DNA of 64,000 bases from Marinobacter nitratireducens (GCF_000708045.1 NZ_ANIE01000003.1:868001-932000); one strand, 5' to 3'. Counted from the first letter of the stretch, positions 42,092 through 53,369 are shown. Numbers and translations are program-made. Notes: generated by a model from the letters alone, not told the origin.

Positions 42092-42630
42092 GCCCGCATC
42101 CCCCAGACCAGAACATAATGGCCTCCACTGACAACTGCTGACACTGCCACCAGAAGAATGCCAACCTCCCTCACCCAGGGCAACATGGGTAGCCCGGCCT
42201 GAAGAATGATGATGGCCAAAACCGCCACAATCTGAATAAAGGTATTAAGCTTGCCCGGGATACTGGGCTGCATTTCAAATCGTCCAATACCGTAATGATA
42301 CGCCAGAGCCCCGCCAACAATCAGCAGATCCCGGCCAAGAACCAGTAAAAAGAGCCACACCGGCAGTACCGACGTGATGGTCAACATGAGGTAGGCAGTA
42401 ACAAGCAGGGCTTTATCAGCGAGCGGATCGGCAACTGCGCCGAAACGGGATCGCCAATTAAAATGCCTTGCCAGGAACCCATCGAAACCGTCTGTGACCG
42501 CAGCTACAAAGAAGATGACCAGCGCAGCCCGATAGTTTCCTGCCAACAGCGCCCCCGCAAAAGGAACGACAAGCACGATCCTCAGAAATGTCAGTGCATT
42601 GGGAATCCAGCGCCATGTTTCCAGGCTCAA
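42070..42630 (-). CDS. CDP-alcohol phosphatidyltransferase
   Basis: A 186-residue membrane enzyme with the complete motif DG-x2-DG-x2-AR-x8-G-x3-D-x3-D (from TDGFDGFLAR to GAVADPLADK). Five to six membrane helices are visible. It resembles PgsA-like and cardiolipin-synthase-like members. The gene lies between hda and the DUF2066 gene, as in relatives of Pseudomonas; the alcohol substrate is not certain. Confidence 0.88.
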   Translation of the reverse strand: MSLETWRWIPNALTFLRIVLVVPFAGALLAGNYRAALVIFFVAAVTDGFDGFLARHFNWRSRFGAVADPLADKALLVTAYLMLTITSVLPVWLFLLVLGRDLLIVGGALAYHYGIGRFEMQPSIPGKLNTFIQIVAVLAIIILQAGLPMLPWVREVGILLVAVSAVVSGGHYVLVWGMRAWRAKRS

Positions 42631-42654
42631 AAGATTTTCCCCTCCGGCAACGTG

Positions 42655-43962
42655 TTACTGTCCACTGCCAATGACAGAGGCAGGTTGCCAACGATAATAA
42701 AGCACCTGATAGAGGGATTCGAAGGCCTCTTCGGCTTCCTGCTCGTCAACCTCAACGGGCTGATATGTAAACAGTGAGGCCTCACCCGGCTCCATCCTGC
42801 CCTGACCATCATCAGCTTCGGTCGCACGCTCATCCCCCGCGGCAGGAAGATCGCCCTGAGCAGGCGGCTCAGCCATTGCCTGAGAATTCGTTTCTGGTGC
42901 CGGGGAGTCTCCCTCCAGCGGCACAAACCTTGGATCAAGCGCAATATACTCGCGAAGCTGATCCAATTCACCGGAGAAAGCTACGCGCAGGGTTAACTGA
43001 TCCCCCTTCACCCTCGCAGCACCAACACTGACGACCGGAGTGAGCCCGCCCAACACATTATTGACGTCACCATAGTCTGCCAGTGAGCTTACGCCACGAA
43101 CGACAATATCGACCTGCGGGGACTCAGCAATATCGCCGGCAGCGACGGCGTAACGTTCCGCATAAAGGTCGGCCCAACGATTGATAACCGCTTCGGCGAG
43201 TGCGCCTGGCGAAGCGGCGGTTACTGCCTCCTCGCCCACATCCATACCCATACCATCAAAAACCCAGCCGGCACGCCATTGACCGCCGCTCCGACTGACC
43301 CTCATGACCGCCAGTACATCGTGATCAAGGTCGTCGGACCGGTCCTGGATGCGCCCGATAAACTGACCCCATATATCAGAAAGAAGCTCACGGTTCCCGG
43401 AAAGCTGCGATGGCGGGAGACTGATCGGCAACCCCCGATTCCTCGCTGCCGCGCTGAAGGCTGCCTGCCACGAATCGAACGGTTCGCTGGCGTTGTCGTC
43501 AGCAGCGGTCACGAGTGTGCGGGCACCACGATCCTCAACGGCGACCCAAGCCAATGTCAAAGGACGGTTTGCCCCCCACACAGGTGCATCAACAGAGGCC
43601 AGAGCCCGATTGACACCAACCGCCCCAAATCCCATGCGCAAACGATTGCCACCCTCTTCGTCGCGAAGAAACTGATAGGACAACAGCAACGACTCGGCAT
43701 TCTCAAGCAAGGCAGGCACCCCCTCACGCTCCAACACGCTCCGAGAGCCGGACACCCGAACAAAGACCCGGGCAAGACCATCCGCATAACCATCTTTAAG
43801 CTCGCTCTCGGACGAACCGGCCACCGGCACTTCAACCGAATACAATCCGGAAACGGTGACGGCAGATACCGGTGATCCAATCATCACCAACATGAGCCCA
43901 AGTACACCGAGCCATGCGAATCGAGTGGATCTGCACATCGACTTTGGTCCTGCTACTGACAT
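42655..43962 (-). CDS. DUF2066 exported protein
   Basis: About 435 residues from ATG 43962. A signal peptide (RFAWLGVLGLMLVMIGSPVSA) is followed by the DUF2066 domain (YADGLARVFVRVSGSRSVL). The C-terminus is acidic with many Glu, Gln and Asp, ending WQPASVIGSGQ. The family is periplasmic and of unknown function. It is divergent from purM; the start could instead be 43938 (MCRSTRF). Confidence 0.85.
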   Translation of the reverse strand: MSVAGPKSMCRSTRFAWLGVLGLMLVMIGSPVSAVTVSGLYSVEVPVAGSSESELKDGYADGLARVFVRVSGSRSVLEREGVPALLENAESLLLSYQFLRDEEGGNRLRMGFGAVGVNRALASVDAPVWGANRPLTLAWVAVEDRGARTLVTAADDNASEPFDSWQAAFSAAARNRGLPISLPPSQLSGNRELLSDIWGQFIGRIQDRSDDLDHDVLAVMRVSRSGGQWRAGWVFDGMGMDVGEEAVTAASPGALAEAVINRWADLYAERYAVAAGDIAESPQVDIVVRGVSSLADYGDVNNVLGGLTPVVSVGAARVKGDQLTLRVAFSGELDQLREYIALDPRFVPLEGDSPAPETNSQAMAEPPAQGDLPAAGDERATEADDGQGRMEPGEASLFTYQPVEVDEQEAEEAFESLYQVLYYRWQPASVIGSGQ

Positions 43963-44095
43963 GAAATACCCTGCTATTGGCGTTAATGGCGCATAGGATA
44001 CACCATGCCCCAAGACGTGAGTAGCGATGAGGATTTCAGAAAAGCAATCTGTTAAAATCCGCCGCCTGACCCACTGTCCAACGGTTAAGTACATA

Positions 44096-45160
44096 ATGAG
44101 CGAACAGAAGCCCTCCCTGACCTACCGCGACGCAGGCGTTGATATCGACGCAGGCAACGATCTCGTCAACCGCATCAAGGATACTGCCGCGCGCACCCGT
44201 CGCCCGGAAGTTCTGGGCGGACTCGGCGGTTTTGGCGCCATGGTTTCCATCCCGGCAGGCTATAAAGAGCCGGTACTGGTTTCCGGTACTGACGGCGTGG
44301 GCACCAAGCTCCGGCTGGCAATGCAGTTGGACAAGCATGACAGTATTGGTATTGATCTGGTCGCGATGTGCGTCAACGACCTGGTGGTTGGCGGCGCCGA
44401 GCCCCTGTTCTTCCTCGATTACTATGCCACCGGCAAGCTGAACGTGGATGTAGCTGCGCAGGTAGTTGCCGGCATCGGTGAAGGCTGCGAACAAGCCGGC
44501 TGCGCATTGGTCGGTGGTGAGACCGCGGAAATGCCTGGCATGTACGAGGGTGACGACTACGATCTTGCCGGTTTCTGTGTCGGCGTTGCAGAGCGCAGCG
44601 AGATCATCGACGGCAGTCGGGTTCAACCGGGCGACGCCCTGATTGCGCTGGGCTCCTCGGGCCCCCACTCCAATGGCTACTCCCTGATCCGAAAGATCAT
44701 TGAGGTCAGCGACGCCGACCTGAACACCGCGATGGGTGACACCACCCTGGCAGATGCACTGATGGCTCCTACCCGCATTTACGTCAAGAACCTGCTGAAG
44801 CTGATCAAGGAAGTTGACGTTCGCGCGCTGTCTCACATTACCGGTGGCGGACTACCGGAAAACATCCCCAGGGTTCTGCCGAAAGGCACTGTTGCGGCCA
44901 TCGACACTGCCAGCTGGACGCTGCCCCCGGTGTTCCAGTGGCTACAGCAAGAAGGTGGCGTGGCCATCGAAGAGATGTACCGTACTTTCAACTGCGGCAT
45001 TGGCATGATTGTTTGCGTGCCGGATGCCCAAAAAGAACTTGCACTGGATACCCTCAAGGCACTGGGTGAACACGCCTGGCAAGTCGGCGTGATGGAAGCC
45101 GCCGAAAACGCTGACGGCGACGCAAGTGTGCGCTACGCGCCGGAGCTGCTTTCCGCATGA
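44096..45160 (+). CDS. purM: Phosphoribosylformylglycinamidine cyclo-ligase
   Basis: A 354-residue AIR synthetase. Family segments: [45 protein letters not shown] and [15 protein letters not shown]. It forms aminoimidazole ribonucleotide, the fifth step of purine synthesis. Start at 44096 ([14 protein letters not shown]). It overlaps purN by 4 bases (ATGA). Confidence 0.97.
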   Translation: MSEQKPSLTYRDAGVDIDAGNDLVNRIKDTAARTRRPEVLGGLGGFGAMVSIPAGYKEPVLVSGTDGVGTKLRLAMQLDKHDSIGIDLVAMCVNDLVVGGAEPLFFLDYYATGKLNVDVAAQVVAGIGEGCEQAGCALVGGETAEMPGMYEGDDYDLAGFCVGVAERSEIIDGSRVQPGDALIALGSSGPHSNGYSLIRKIIEVSDADLNTAMGDTTLADALMAPTRIYVKNLLKLIKEVDVRALSHITGGGLPENIPRVLPKGTVAAIDTASWTLPPVFQWLQQEGGVAIEEMYRTFNCGIGMIVCVPDAQKELALDTLKALGEHAWQVGVMEAAENADGDASVRYAPELLSA

Positions 45161-45822
45161 AGGCAGACCAGACTCCAGCCCCAAAGATCCTGGTACTGGC
45201 ATCAGGCAGCGGCACCAACCTTCAGGCGCTGATTGATGCCAGCCGTGAGCGGGATTTTCCGGGCGAAATCGTTGCCGTAGGCTGCAACAAACCCAAAGCC
45301 TTTGCGCTTGAACGTGCCGCACAGGCCAACATCGAAACCTTCGTTGTGGATCACACCAAATACGATTCCCGCGAGGCTTTTGACGGGGCGCTGATGGCCG
45401 AAATCCGCCGCCATAATCCGGACCTGATTGTGCTGGCAGGGTTTATGCGAATCCTGACTACGGATTTCGTTCGTGCGTTGCGGGGCCAGATGCTGAATAT
45501 CCACCCGTCATTGCTACCCAAGTATACCGGCCTGAACACGCATCAGCGGGCACTGGAAGCCGGTGACGACACCCATGGCGTCTCAGTCCATTTCGTGACC
45601 GAAGAATTGGATGGCGGTCCGGTTATCGCCCAGGCCGAAGTCAAGGTTCTGGAGGACGACACGCCGGAAAGCCTCGCCGCCAGGGTCCAGGAAAAGGAGC
45701 ACCTGCTCTACCCCATTGTCGTTCGCTGGTTCTGCGAAGGCCGCGTCCAGCTTGGCAGCGACTACGTGCTTTTCGACGGTGAGCTGCTCAAGTCACCCAT
45801 GAGACTTCCGGACAGCGAGTAA
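45157..45822 (+). CDS. purN: Phosphoribosylglycinamide formyltransferase
   Basis: A 221-residue GAR transformylase. The phosphate loop is [14 protein letters not shown]; the catalytic Asn and His are in [16 protein letters not shown] and the catalytic Asp follows in [13 protein letters not shown]. It uses 10-formyltetrahydrofolate. Coupled to purM by overlap; the pair may continue into the DUF3108 gene. Confidence 0.97.
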   Translation: MKADQTPAPKILVLASGSGTNLQALIDASRERDFPGEIVAVGCNKPKAFALERAAQANIETFVVDHTKYDSREAFDGALMAEIRRHNPDLIVLAGFMRILTTDFVRALRGQMLNIHPSLLPKYTGLNTHQRALEAGDDTHGVSVHFVTEELDGGPVIAQAEVKVLEDDTPESLAARVQEKEHLLYPIVVRWFCEGRVQLGSDYVLFDGELLKSPMRLPDSE

Positions 45823-45903
45823 GCGCCTGAACGGATTGTCATACTGTGGCGTGATGTAAGCAGCTAGACTGTCGTCATACAAGACGGCTTTGGATGCAAG
45901 CAC

Positions 45904-46653
45904 ATGACCAGAATCCGACGACTCATACTCTCCGTACTCCGCGCCACGGCTCTGCCGCTGGCGCTGTTCTCGGGGACCGCACTGGCAACGAACAACCTGC
46001 CCCCCGTCCAACCGGGCCTTCAACCCTTCGAAGCCAGCTATTCCGCCACGATGGACAAGGGCATCTCCCTCAACGGCAGCGCCAAACGGACACTGACATC
46101 CAAGGGCAATGGCATCTGGCTCTATCGGACAGACGTCGACTCCTTTATCGCCGACATCGACGAGTCCATCATCCTGAAATGGGAGAATGATCGCGTCGTA
46201 CCGCTGCGTTATCGATACCGGCTTTCCGGCTTTCTGATCAAGGATCGGGAGGAATCTATCGACTTTGACTGGAGTTCCGGCAAGGCGACCGGGCGCTACA
46301 AGGGCAAGGCGTTCACCCTTGATCTTGAACCCGGCACCCTCGACCCGCTGGGCTTTCAGTTGCAGCTCCATCAAGACATCAAAGCCGGCAAGCGGGATGT
46401 GACTTACCGGATTATCGACGGCGACAACTATGACACCGACCGGTTTGCCGTGATCGACAAGGAACCCCTTGAGAACAATGGCCAGACCCATACAACGCTC
46501 AAGGCCGAAAAAGTCCGGGAGGAAAATGCCAAACGCCAGACCCTGATGTGGTTCGCACCGGATGAAGGGTTCATGCTAATGCGACTGCTGCAAGTGGAAC
46601 CTGATGGCAGCCACTATGAGCTCCGCCTGAAAGAGGCAGAGCTCGGCGGTTAA
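45904..46653 (+). CDS. DUF3108 exported protein
   Basis: A 249-residue protein with a signal peptide (RLILSVLRATALPLALFSGT, cleavage probably after ALA) and the DUF3108 beta-rich domain (GISLNGSAKRTLTSKGNG, then FTLDLEPGTLDPLGFQLQL). The family is periplasmic or outer-membrane associated, of unknown function. Its gene position after purMN is conserved in Pseudomonas. Its stop shares a TTAA palindrome with the convergent avtA stop. Confidence 0.85.
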   Translation: MTRIRRLILSVLRATALPLALFSGTALATNNLPPVQPGLQPFEASYSATMDKGISLNGSAKRTLTSKGNGIWLYRTDVDSFIADIDESIILKWENDRVVPLRYRYRLSGFLIKDREESIDFDWSSGKATGRYKGKAFTLDLEPGTLDPLGFQLQLHQDIKAGKRDVTYRIIDGDNYDTDRFAVIDKEPLENNGQTHTTLKAEKVREENAKRQTLMWFAPDEGFMLMRLLQVEPDGSHYELRLKEAELGG

Positions 46654-47939
46654 ACCGAGCGATCTGCTTCAGCCCACACCGCCTTTACCTCGTCTGCGAT
46701 AATGCGCAGCCCTTCTGCCACGCGATCATCATCCTGGGAATAGGTTACCCGGAGGCATTCGTGGCGATGCCTCCAGCCATCTTCGGGTAGCCCGGGGAAG
46801 AAGTAATGACCGGAAACCACCAGAACACCGCGCTGCTTCAGGCGCTGGTATAGCTCCAGACTGGAAACCGGCAAACCCGGAAACCAGAGCCACAGAAACA
46901 TGGCACCCTCCGGTTTGTGAATATACCAGCGGCAGCTGTCCTCACCCATGGCATCCCGGAAGGTCGTGACGGCTCGCTCCATCTTGGCCTTATAGAACGG
47001 GCAGACCACGTCGCGACTCAGGGACAGGATTTCCCCGGACCGAACCAGTGGCTCCGCCAGCATTGCGCCGAAACTGCCGGTTGCCAGGTTCAGAATGGCA
47101 TTGATTCCGGACAATGCCTTGATAATGGGCTCTGCTGCAATGACGATACCCGTCCGCGCCGCAGGAAGTCCCAGCTTGGACAGACTGAGACACAATATAA
47201 TCTGCTCATTCCAGGTGGGCTCCGCATCCACGAAAAGCAGACTGGGAAACGGCGTGCCATAGGCCCCGTCAACGATCAGAGGAATATCGTGATCCCGGGC
47301 GAGCGCCTCAAGGCGGGCAAGCTCTTCATCGGTAATCACATTTCCGGTCGGATTGGTCGGCCTTGATACGCAGATCGCTCCGGTTTCACCGGTCACTTCA
47401 ACGGCATCAAAGTCAATGCGATACTTGAACTCGTGAGCATCGGTGAACGAGATGTCCGGCTGCACCGCCCGGAACAGGTCAGGCTCGACACCGGCGTCGG
47501 CATAGCCAATATATTCCGGAGCAAGCGGCAGCAGGATGTGCTTATTATTGCCGTCCTCGTACCGTCCGCCAAACATGTTAAACAGCATGAAAAAAGCAGC
47601 CTGACTGCCGTTGGTCAGGGCGATATTCTCAGGCTTTAGCCCCCAGCCGTATTCCCGGTTGAGCAAGTCAGCAAGGGAAGCAATAAACTGCTTTTCCCCC
47701 TGCGGAGGATCATAGATCCCCACGAGGCGGCGCATATCCTCTTCGTTATCGCTGATTCCGGCCAGTATTTCCTGCACCCGCGCCTGGATCTCGGGAATGT
47801 GCCCCGGGTTCCCGCCTCCCATCATGATCATGTCATCACCGGATGCCATTGCATTGCCCAGATCATCCATCAGGGACGTGATTCCGGCATCGGCGGTGAA
47901 CTTTCGACCAAAGGCTGACAGCTTCATAAAATCATCCAA
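46650..47939 (-). CDS. avtA: Valine-pyruvate aminotransferase
   Basis: A 429-residue fold-type I aminotransferase. The PLP lysine is in LCLSLSKLGLPAARTG; VSRPTNPTGNVIT and IVDGAYGTPFPSLLF are typical of AvtA. It exchanges amino groups between valine or alanine and pyruvate or 2-oxoisovalerate. The start could be MKLSAFGRKF four residues in. It ends one base before the DUF3108 frame ends (shared TTAA). Confidence 0.9.
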   Translation of the reverse strand: MDDFMKLSAFGRKFTADAGITSLMDDLGNAMASGDDMIMMGGGNPGHIPEIQARVQEILAGISDNEEDMRRLVGIYDPPQGEKQFIASLADLLNREYGWGLKPENIALTNGSQAAFFMLFNMFGGRYEDGNNKHILLPLAPEYIGYADAGVEPDLFRAVQPDISFTDAHEFKYRIDFDAVEVTGETGAICVSRPTNPTGNVITDEELARLEALARDHDIPLIVDGAYGTPFPSLLFVDAEPTWNEQIILCLSLSKLGLPAARTGIVIAAEPIIKALSGINAILNLATGSFGAMLAEPLVRSGEILSLSRDVVCPFYKAKMERAVTTFRDAMGEDSCRWYIHKPEGAMFLWLWFPGLPVSSLELYQRLKQRGVLVVSGHYFFPGLPEDGWRHRHECLRVTYSQDDDRVAEGLRIIADEVKAVWAEADRSV

Positions 47940-48010
47940 TCAATGATGAAACATCGGGTTTACAACAAGGATTCTTTCACCAAGTGTAGCGCGGACAGCT
48001 GCCGCTCTGC

Positions 48011-48610
48011 TCAGCTGTCCAACGAAATACCCAGATTGCTGACGCCGCCGTTGGCAGCATCTTCAATCAGCTCGGCAATATAAACTTCGGTAGGAGCTCG
48101 CTGACGCTTCAGGGAAAGGACCAGGTCACGCTGAAACATCTTGTCTTCTTTCATCAGGGGATGCTGATCCAGCAGCCGAACCAGCTCGTCCTCACTCAGC
48201 TCTTCGCCTTCGGACAACTCGATGAAATTCATGACAGTGGATGTCGCCAGTTGGGCGGCTTCCGTAGCCCGGTGTTTGGCCGGGTTCAAGCGATTCAGCA
48301 AGGCCTGCTCAAGCAGCTGGCAGAAATCAAATGCAGGGTACACGCCATAGGCGTCGTATTCATCAACGTTCGGAGCAAGGCTCTCGAGCTTGGCGAGTAG
48401 CTGTGGAATCGCCGCCTCCTGAACCTCTTTCTGCAGCATGTCCCAGGCCAGATCGAGTAGCTGGCGCATTTTAGCACCGCTTTTTAGCCCCATGGTCTCT
48501 GCAAACAGGGCGTAGTTCGGGAAGGAGCGCTCGGCGAGCGAGAGCAGGAAGGCACACTCGCGCCATCCCTGCAACTGCGATACGGCTTTGAAGAACTGGT
48601 TGGCGTTCAT
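48011..48610 (-). CDS. YjaG (DUF416) protein
   Basis: A 199-residue helical protein. The DUF416 signature is [20 protein letters not shown], with [11 protein letters not shown] and [13 protein letters not shown]. The crystal structure of a homologue is all-helical; function is unknown. It overlaps dcd by 4 bases. Confidence 0.85.
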   Translation of the reverse strand: MNANQFFKAVSQLQGWRECAFLLSLAERSFPNYALFAETMGLKSGAKMRQLLDLAWDMLQKEVQEAAIPQLLAKLESLAPNVDEYDAYGVYPAFDFCQLLEQALLNRLNPAKHRATEAAQLATSTVMNFIELSEGEELSEDELVRLLDQHPLMKEDKMFQRDLVLSLKRQRAPTEVYIAELIEDAANGGVSNLGISLDS

Positions 48611-49173
48611 GTCCTGGGCAGAGTGACGCCGGTTTGGCCGAGGTATTTTCCGCCCCGGTCCTTATAGCTGGTCTCACAGACTTCATCTGACTCAAAGAAC
48701 AGCATTTGCGCCACGCCTTCGTTGGCATAGATTTTTGCCGGCAAGTTCGTGGTGTTTGAGAACTCCAGGGTTACCTGTCCTTCCCACTCTGGCTCCAGTG
48801 GTGTGACGTTGACGATGATGCCACAGCGCGCGTAGGTGGACTTGCCGAGGCAGATGGTCAACACGCTACGGGGAATGCGGAAGTATTCCACGGTCCGGGC
48901 CAGTGCAAAGGAGTTCGGCGGGATGACGCAGACGTCGCCGGTGTAGTTGACGAAGCTGTTGTCGTCAAAATTCTTCGGGTCGACGGTGGCGCTGTGGACG
49001 TTGGTGAAAATTTTAAACTCGTTGCTGCAGCGGACGTCGTAGCCGTAGCTGGAGGTGCCGTAGGAGATGACTCGGCCCTTTTCGGATTCACGTACCTGTC
49101 CGTGCTCGAACGGCTCGATCATGCCGTGCTGTTCGGACATCCGGCGGATCCACTTGTCGGATTTGATGCTCAT
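48607..49173 (-). CDS. dcd: dCTP deaminase
   Basis: 188 residues from ATG 49173, the usual length of Dcd. Signature segments: [52 protein letters not shown] and [20 protein letters not shown]. It converts dCTP to dUTP for dTMP synthesis. The frame extends upstream through the compound repeat; that part is not coding. Confidence 0.97.
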   Translation of the reverse strand: MSIKSDKWIRRMSEQHGMIEPFEHGQVRESEKGRVISYGTSSYGYDVRCSNEFKIFTNVHSATVDPKNFDDNSFVNYTGDVCVIPPNSFALARTVEYFRIPRSVLTICLGKSTYARCGIIVNVTPLEPEWEGQVTLEFSNTTNLPAKIYANEGVAQMLFFESDEVCETSYKDRGGKYLGQTGVTLPRT

Positions 49174-49260
49174 TTGGGAGGTCTCGGTTCCACTGGGAAA
49201 ATTGGGGCGTAGTTTAACCGTTACCGGGTTGTCTGTCGAAGCCCTCTGGCTTTGGGGGCT

Positions 49261-49368
49261 GCGGTTACAGGGCCGTTCTTCCAAAAACCGCTACGAGCAC
49301 ATCCATGTGGACTTGTCTCCGGCCATCCATGGCCTACGACATTTTTGGAAGAGCGGCCCTGCAACCGC
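49261..49368 (-). repeat. Compound palindromic element, copy B
   Basis: Arms 49261-49287 and 49342-49368 pair over 27 bases with one G-T pair and one mismatch. The core, read on the minus strand from 49341 to 49288, is 54 bases and 47/54 identical to copy A, with hairpins at GGCC-atggat-GGCC and CACA-tgga-TGTG and the same CTCGTAGCGG tail. It lies 53 bases past the mrp stop and about 90 bases before dcd, oriented with mrp. Confidence 0.85.
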
Positions 49369-49421
49369 GATCAGACAACTGTCGGTGGACCGCCGCCAAT
49401 CAATGGTTTTAGCCAATCACC

Positions 49422-50522
49422 TCAGTGTTCGGTGACAGAAACACTGGAGATGGAACCCGTCAGGTTCCTCTCCCTGGTCGACAGTTCCGCGCCCACGCGG
49501 CGGGCAATGTCCCGATAGCGGCGGGCTACCTCGGAATCCGGCTCAGCGACGACTGACGGCAAACCACTATCGGTCTGTTCCCGGATGGTCATGTGCAGGG
49601 GAAGCTGGCCGAGCAGTGTGGTGTCGTATTCCTCGGCAATGCGTTCACCGCCGCCATGACCAAACAGGGGTTCTTCGTGGCCGCAGTTGCTGCAGATGTG
49701 GACACTCATGTTTTCGACGACACCGAGTACCGGAATGTCGACTTTGCGGAACATTTCGATGCCCTTTTTGCCATCCAGCAGGGCGATGTCCTGCGGGGTG
49801 GTAACAATCACGGCGCCAGTGACAGGAACTTTTTGGGCCAGGGTAAGCTGGATGTCGCCGGTTCCCGGGGGCATGTCGATGATCAGGTAGTCGAGTTCAT
49901 CCCACAGAGTCTGTTGCAGCAGCTGCATAACTGCGCCGCTGACCATTGGGCCGCGCCAGACCATCGGGGTCTTGTCGGTGACGACGAAGGCCATGGAATT
50001 GGCCTGCAAGCCGTGGGCTTCCATAGGGACGAAGTATTTGTTTTCCCGAGTGTCCGGGCGTTTGCCCTCGGGTACGCCGAGCATCATGCCGATGCTGGGG
50101 CCGTAGATGTCGGCGTCCAGAATACCGACTCGGGCGCCTTCGGCTTTTAGCGCCAGCGCCAGGTTGACGGCAGTCGTGGATTTGCCGACTCCGCCCTTGC
50201 CGGATGCGACGGCGATGATGTTCTTGACGCCGGCAACGGAGGGGATGTCTTTCTGGGTCTGGTAGGCGTGAATTTTCTGCCCCACGTGCACGTCCGCGTC
50301 TTCCACACCATCCACGTTTTCAAGTGCATTGGCGACGATCTGCTTGAGCCCTCCGGCAATGCCTTTGGACGGATACGGCAGTTCGACCATCAGGGTGACT
50401 TTACCGTTCTCGTCGGCGGTCAAGTTCTTGACGGCGCCAAGTTCATACAGGTCCTTTTCAAGGTAAGGGTCGCGGTATTCGCGGACGGCTGTTTCCAGGG
50501 CCTGCTGGGAAATCTGGGTCAT
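49422..50522 (-). CDS. mrp: Mrp/ApbC iron-sulfur carrier ATPase
   Basis: A 366-residue protein. An N-terminal MIP18-like domain (about 1-85) is followed by the ParA-type P-loop GKGGVGKSTTAVNLA and the CxxC motif in HICSNCGHEEPLFGHGG, which holds a bridging cluster at a dimer. It delivers [4Fe-4S] clusters. It is divergent from metG, and the compound repeat follows its stop. Confidence 0.95.
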   Translation of the reverse strand: MTQISQQALETAVREYRDPYLEKDLYELGAVKNLTADENGKVTLMVELPYPSKGIAGGLKQIVANALENVDGVEDADVHVGQKIHAYQTQKDIPSVAGVKNIIAVASGKGGVGKSTTAVNLALALKAEGARVGILDADIYGPSIGMMLGVPEGKRPDTRENKYFVPMEAHGLQANSMAFVVTDKTPMVWRGPMVSGAVMQLLQQTLWDELDYLIIDMPPGTGDIQLTLAQKVPVTGAVIVTTPQDIALLDGKKGIEMFRKVDIPVLGVVENMSVHICSNCGHEEPLFGHGGGERIAEEYDTTLLGQLPLHMTIREQTDSGLPSVVAEPDSEVARRYRDIARRVGAELSTRERNLTGSISSVSVTEH

Positions 50523-50712
50523 CGGGTTCTCCGGAATAAGCTCATAAGCACAGAAACGGGTGTTTCAGGTGAAAATTAATGGCTTGGAAGGTATCATCTG
50601 TGCCCGTTTCTGACCATATGGGGTCTTTGTCTGGAGCAATCAATGCCGGTTGCGCACCTGAACCCCGTTTTTGTCTTTCCAACCCTTATCAACAGAAGGT
50701 TCGGACATCACC

Positions 50713-52743
50713 ATGACGCAAGCTAGCAAGCCACAGCGCGATATTCTGGTTACCAGCGCCCTGCCCTATGCCAACGGGCCGATCCACCTGGGTCACCTGC
50801 TGGAGTACATTCAGACGGACATCTGGGTGCGCTACCAGAACATGCGTGGCCACAACTGCTATTACGTTTGCGCTGACGATGCCCACGGCACGGCCATCAT
50901 GCTCCGCGCCGAGCGCGAGGGCATCACGCCTGAGCAACTGATTGATCGTATCAGCCAGGAACACCAGGAGGATTTCGCCGGCTTCCACATCCGGTTCGAT
51001 AATTACTACTCCACCCATTCGGAGGAGAACCAGTACTTCTCGGAGTACATCTACCGCCAGTTGCAGGAAAACGGTCACATCGCAACCCGGAAGATCACTC
51101 AGTTTTTCGATCCGGAAAAAGAGATGTTCCTGGCAGACCGTTTCATCAAGGGCACCTGCCCCAAGTGCAAAACCGAGGACCAGTACGGCGACAACTGTGA
51201 GGCCTGCGGTGCCACCTACACACCGGCAGAGCTGATCAACCCGCGTTCGGCAGTGTCCGGTGCCACACCGGTTGAGAAGGAATCTGAACACTATTTCTTC
51301 AAACTTCCGGATTTCCAGGATTTTCTCGCCAACTGGACGCGAAGCGGCACGCTTCAGCCGCAGGTTGCCAACAAACTGGCCGAGTGGCTGGATGCCGGCC
51401 TGCAAGAATGGGATATCAGCCGTGATGCGCCCTATTTTGGTTTCGAGATTCCGGACGCCCCGGGCAAATACTTCTATGTCTGGCTGGATGCCCCGATCGG
51501 CTACCTGGCCAGCTTCAAGAACCTGTGCAACCGCGAGAACATCGATTTCGAGTATTTCTGGAAGGCGGATTCCGACGCCGAGGTTTACCACTTCATTGGC
51601 AAGGACATCATCAACTTCCACGCGCTGTTCTGGCCATCCATGCTTCATGATGCCGGGTTCCGCACGCCAACGGCCGTCTGGGCTCACGGCTTTGTGACGG
51701 TGAACGGCAAGAAGATGTCCAAGTCCCGCGGTACCTTTATCATGGCGCGGACCTATCTGGATCACCTCAATCCGGAATATCTGCGGTACTACTTCGCGGC
51801 CAAGCTTACAGGCAGCGTCGATGACATGGACCTCAACCTTGAAGACTTTGCCGCCCGAGTGAATTCTGACCTGGTTGGCAAGGTAGTGAACATCGCCAGC
51901 CGCAGTGCCGGCTTCATCACCAAGCGCTTTGACGGGCAGCTGGGCAAAGTTACCGAATCCGAGAAGCTACGCGAGTTTATCGAGGCCGGCCAACAGATCG
52001 AGGAATTCTACGAGGCACGGGAATTCGGTCGCGCCATGCGTCGGATCATGGAACTGGCGGATATCGCCAACCAGTATGTGAATGATGAACAGCCCTGGGT
52101 TATTGCCAAGCAGGACGGTCAGGAAGACAACCTGCAGGCGATCTGTACCAACGCCATCAACATGTTCCGGCTGTTGATGACATACCTGGCACCGGTACTT
52201 CCGAAAACCGCGGAAGCCGCCCAATCGTTCCTCAACGCGCAGCTGAACTGGAATGATCGCGCCGAGCTGCTTGAAAATCACGGCATTGACAAGTTCAAGC
52301 CCCTGATGAACCGGGTCGACATGAAACAGATCGACAAGATGCTGGATGCCTCCAAGGAAGAGCTTCCCGCAGCGACCGCACAGCCGGAGCCGGCAGCCAA
52401 TCTCGAGCCCATTGCCGATGAGATAGAATTTGGCGACTTTGCGAAAGTGGATCTCCGGGTCGTAAAGATCGTCAATGCAGAACACGTGGAAGGGGCTGAC
52501 AAGCTACTTCGCCTGACTCTTGACGTGGGACATGGCGAACGCAACGTATTCGCTGGTATCAAGTCAGCCTACAAACCGGAAGATCTCGTTGGCCGTATGA
52601 CCGTGATGGTTGCCAACCTGAAGCCAAGAAAGATGAAATTCGGTATGTCTGAAGGCATGGTCCTGGCGGCTGGCCCGGGCGGCAAGGATATCTTCATCCT
52701 CTCTCCCGATTCAGGCGCCACCCCGGGCATGCGGGTAATGTAA
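50713..52743 (+). CDS. metG: Methionyl-tRNA synthetase
   Basis: A 676-residue synthetase from ATG 50713. HIGH-type motif [17 protein letters not shown]; zinc site [23 protein letters not shown] motif [15 protein letters not shown]; a C-terminal tRNA-binding OB fold (from [16 protein letters not shown]) follows. Complete. It precedes rsxA by 29 bases, without an evident terminator. Confidence 0.97.
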   Translation: MTQASKPQRDILVTSALPYANGPIHLGHLLEYIQTDIWVRYQNMRGHNCYYVCADDAHGTAIMLRAEREGITPEQLIDRISQEHQEDFAGFHIRFDNYYSTHSEENQYFSEYIYRQLQENGHIATRKITQFFDPEKEMFLADRFIKGTCPKCKTEDQYGDNCEACGATYTPAELINPRSAVSGATPVEKESEHYFFKLPDFQDFLANWTRSGTLQPQVANKLAEWLDAGLQEWDISRDAPYFGFEIPDAPGKYFYVWLDAPIGYLASFKNLCNRENIDFEYFWKADSDAEVYHFIGKDIINFHALFWPSMLHDAGFRTPTAVWAHGFVTVNGKKMSKSRGTFIMARTYLDHLNPEYLRYYFAAKLTGSVDDMDLNLEDFAARVNSDLVGKVVNIASRSAGFITKRFDGQLGKVTESEKLREFIEAGQQIEEFYEAREFGRAMRRIMELADIANQYVNDEQPWVIAKQDGQEDNLQAICTNAINMFRLLMTYLAPVLPKTAEAAQSFLNAQLNWNDRAELLENHGIDKFKPLMNRVDMKQIDKMLDASKEELPAATAQPEPAANLEPIADEIEFGDFAKVDLRVVKIVNAEHVEGADKLLRLTLDVGHGERNVFAGIKSAYKPEDLVGRMTVMVANLKPRKMKFGMSEGMVLAAGPGGKDIFILSPDSGATPGMRVM

Positions 52744-52772
52744 GACCAGGCAGGAATGAAGAGTACGCAACG

Positions 52773-53354
52773 ATGACAGAGTATTTACTGATACTGGTCA
52801 GCACCATACTGGTGAACAACTTCGTGTTGGTACAGTTCCTCGGCCTGTGCCCGTTCATGGGGGTTTCCGGCAAGCTGGAGACCGCCATGGGCATGTCTCT
52901 GGCCACTACCTTTGTACTGACCCTGTCATCGGTATGCAGCTATCTTGCCTATACCTACCTGCTGGCTCCACTGGACCTCGCGTTCCTCAAAACCATCACC
53001 TTCATTCTGGTGATTGCCGTGGTGGTTCAGTTCACCGAAATGGTGGTCAGGAAAACCAGCCCCCTCCTGTATCGGGTTCTGGGTATTTTTCTGCCCCTGA
53101 TCACCACCAATTGCGCGGTTCTTGGTGTCGCGCTTCTCAACCTGAACAAAAACAACAACTTCGTTGAATCGGTTTTGTATGGATTCGGCGCAGCGGCCGG
53201 CTTTTCCCTGGTGCTGGTTCTGTTTGCGGCGATGCGTGAACGGATCGCCGTGGCGGATGTACCGGTCGCCTTTCGTGGCGCTGCCATCGGCATGGTGACG
53301 GCCGGCTTGATGGCCCTGGCGTTCCTCGGCTTTACCGGCCTCGTCAGCGTTTAA
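52773..53354 (+). CDS. rsxA: RsxA/RnfA membrane subunit
   Basis: A 193-residue, six-helix protein. Start: [20 protein letters not shown]. It is related to NqrE and, with RsxE, holds an iron-sulfur cluster in the membrane via conserved cysteines (LGLCPFMG and [14 protein letters not shown] segment). It is the first gene of the rsx operon. The complex transfers electrons between NADH and ferredoxin with ion pumping, and keeps SoxR reduced in E. coli. Confidence 0.96.
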   Translation: MTEYLLILVSTILVNNFVLVQFLGLCPFMGVSGKLETAMGMSLATTFVLTLSSVCSYLAYTYLLAPLDLAFLKTITFILVIAVVVQFTEMVVRKTSPLLYRVLGIFLPLITTNCAVLGVALLNLNKNNNFVESVLYGFGAAAGFSLVLVLFAAMRERIAVADVPVAFRGAAIGMVTAGLMALAFLGFTGLVSV

Positions 53355-53369
53355 CGGAGACACGTTGTT

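Noticed and set aside
45838..45878. GTCATAC direct repeats upstream of the DUF3108 gene
   Set aside because: Seven-base repeats 34 bases apart in a short gap are too weak to call.
49174..49284. Upstream extension of dcd to 49284
   Set aside because: Dcd starts MSIKSDKW at 49173 with the standard 188-residue length; the extension reads through an arm of the compound repeat.
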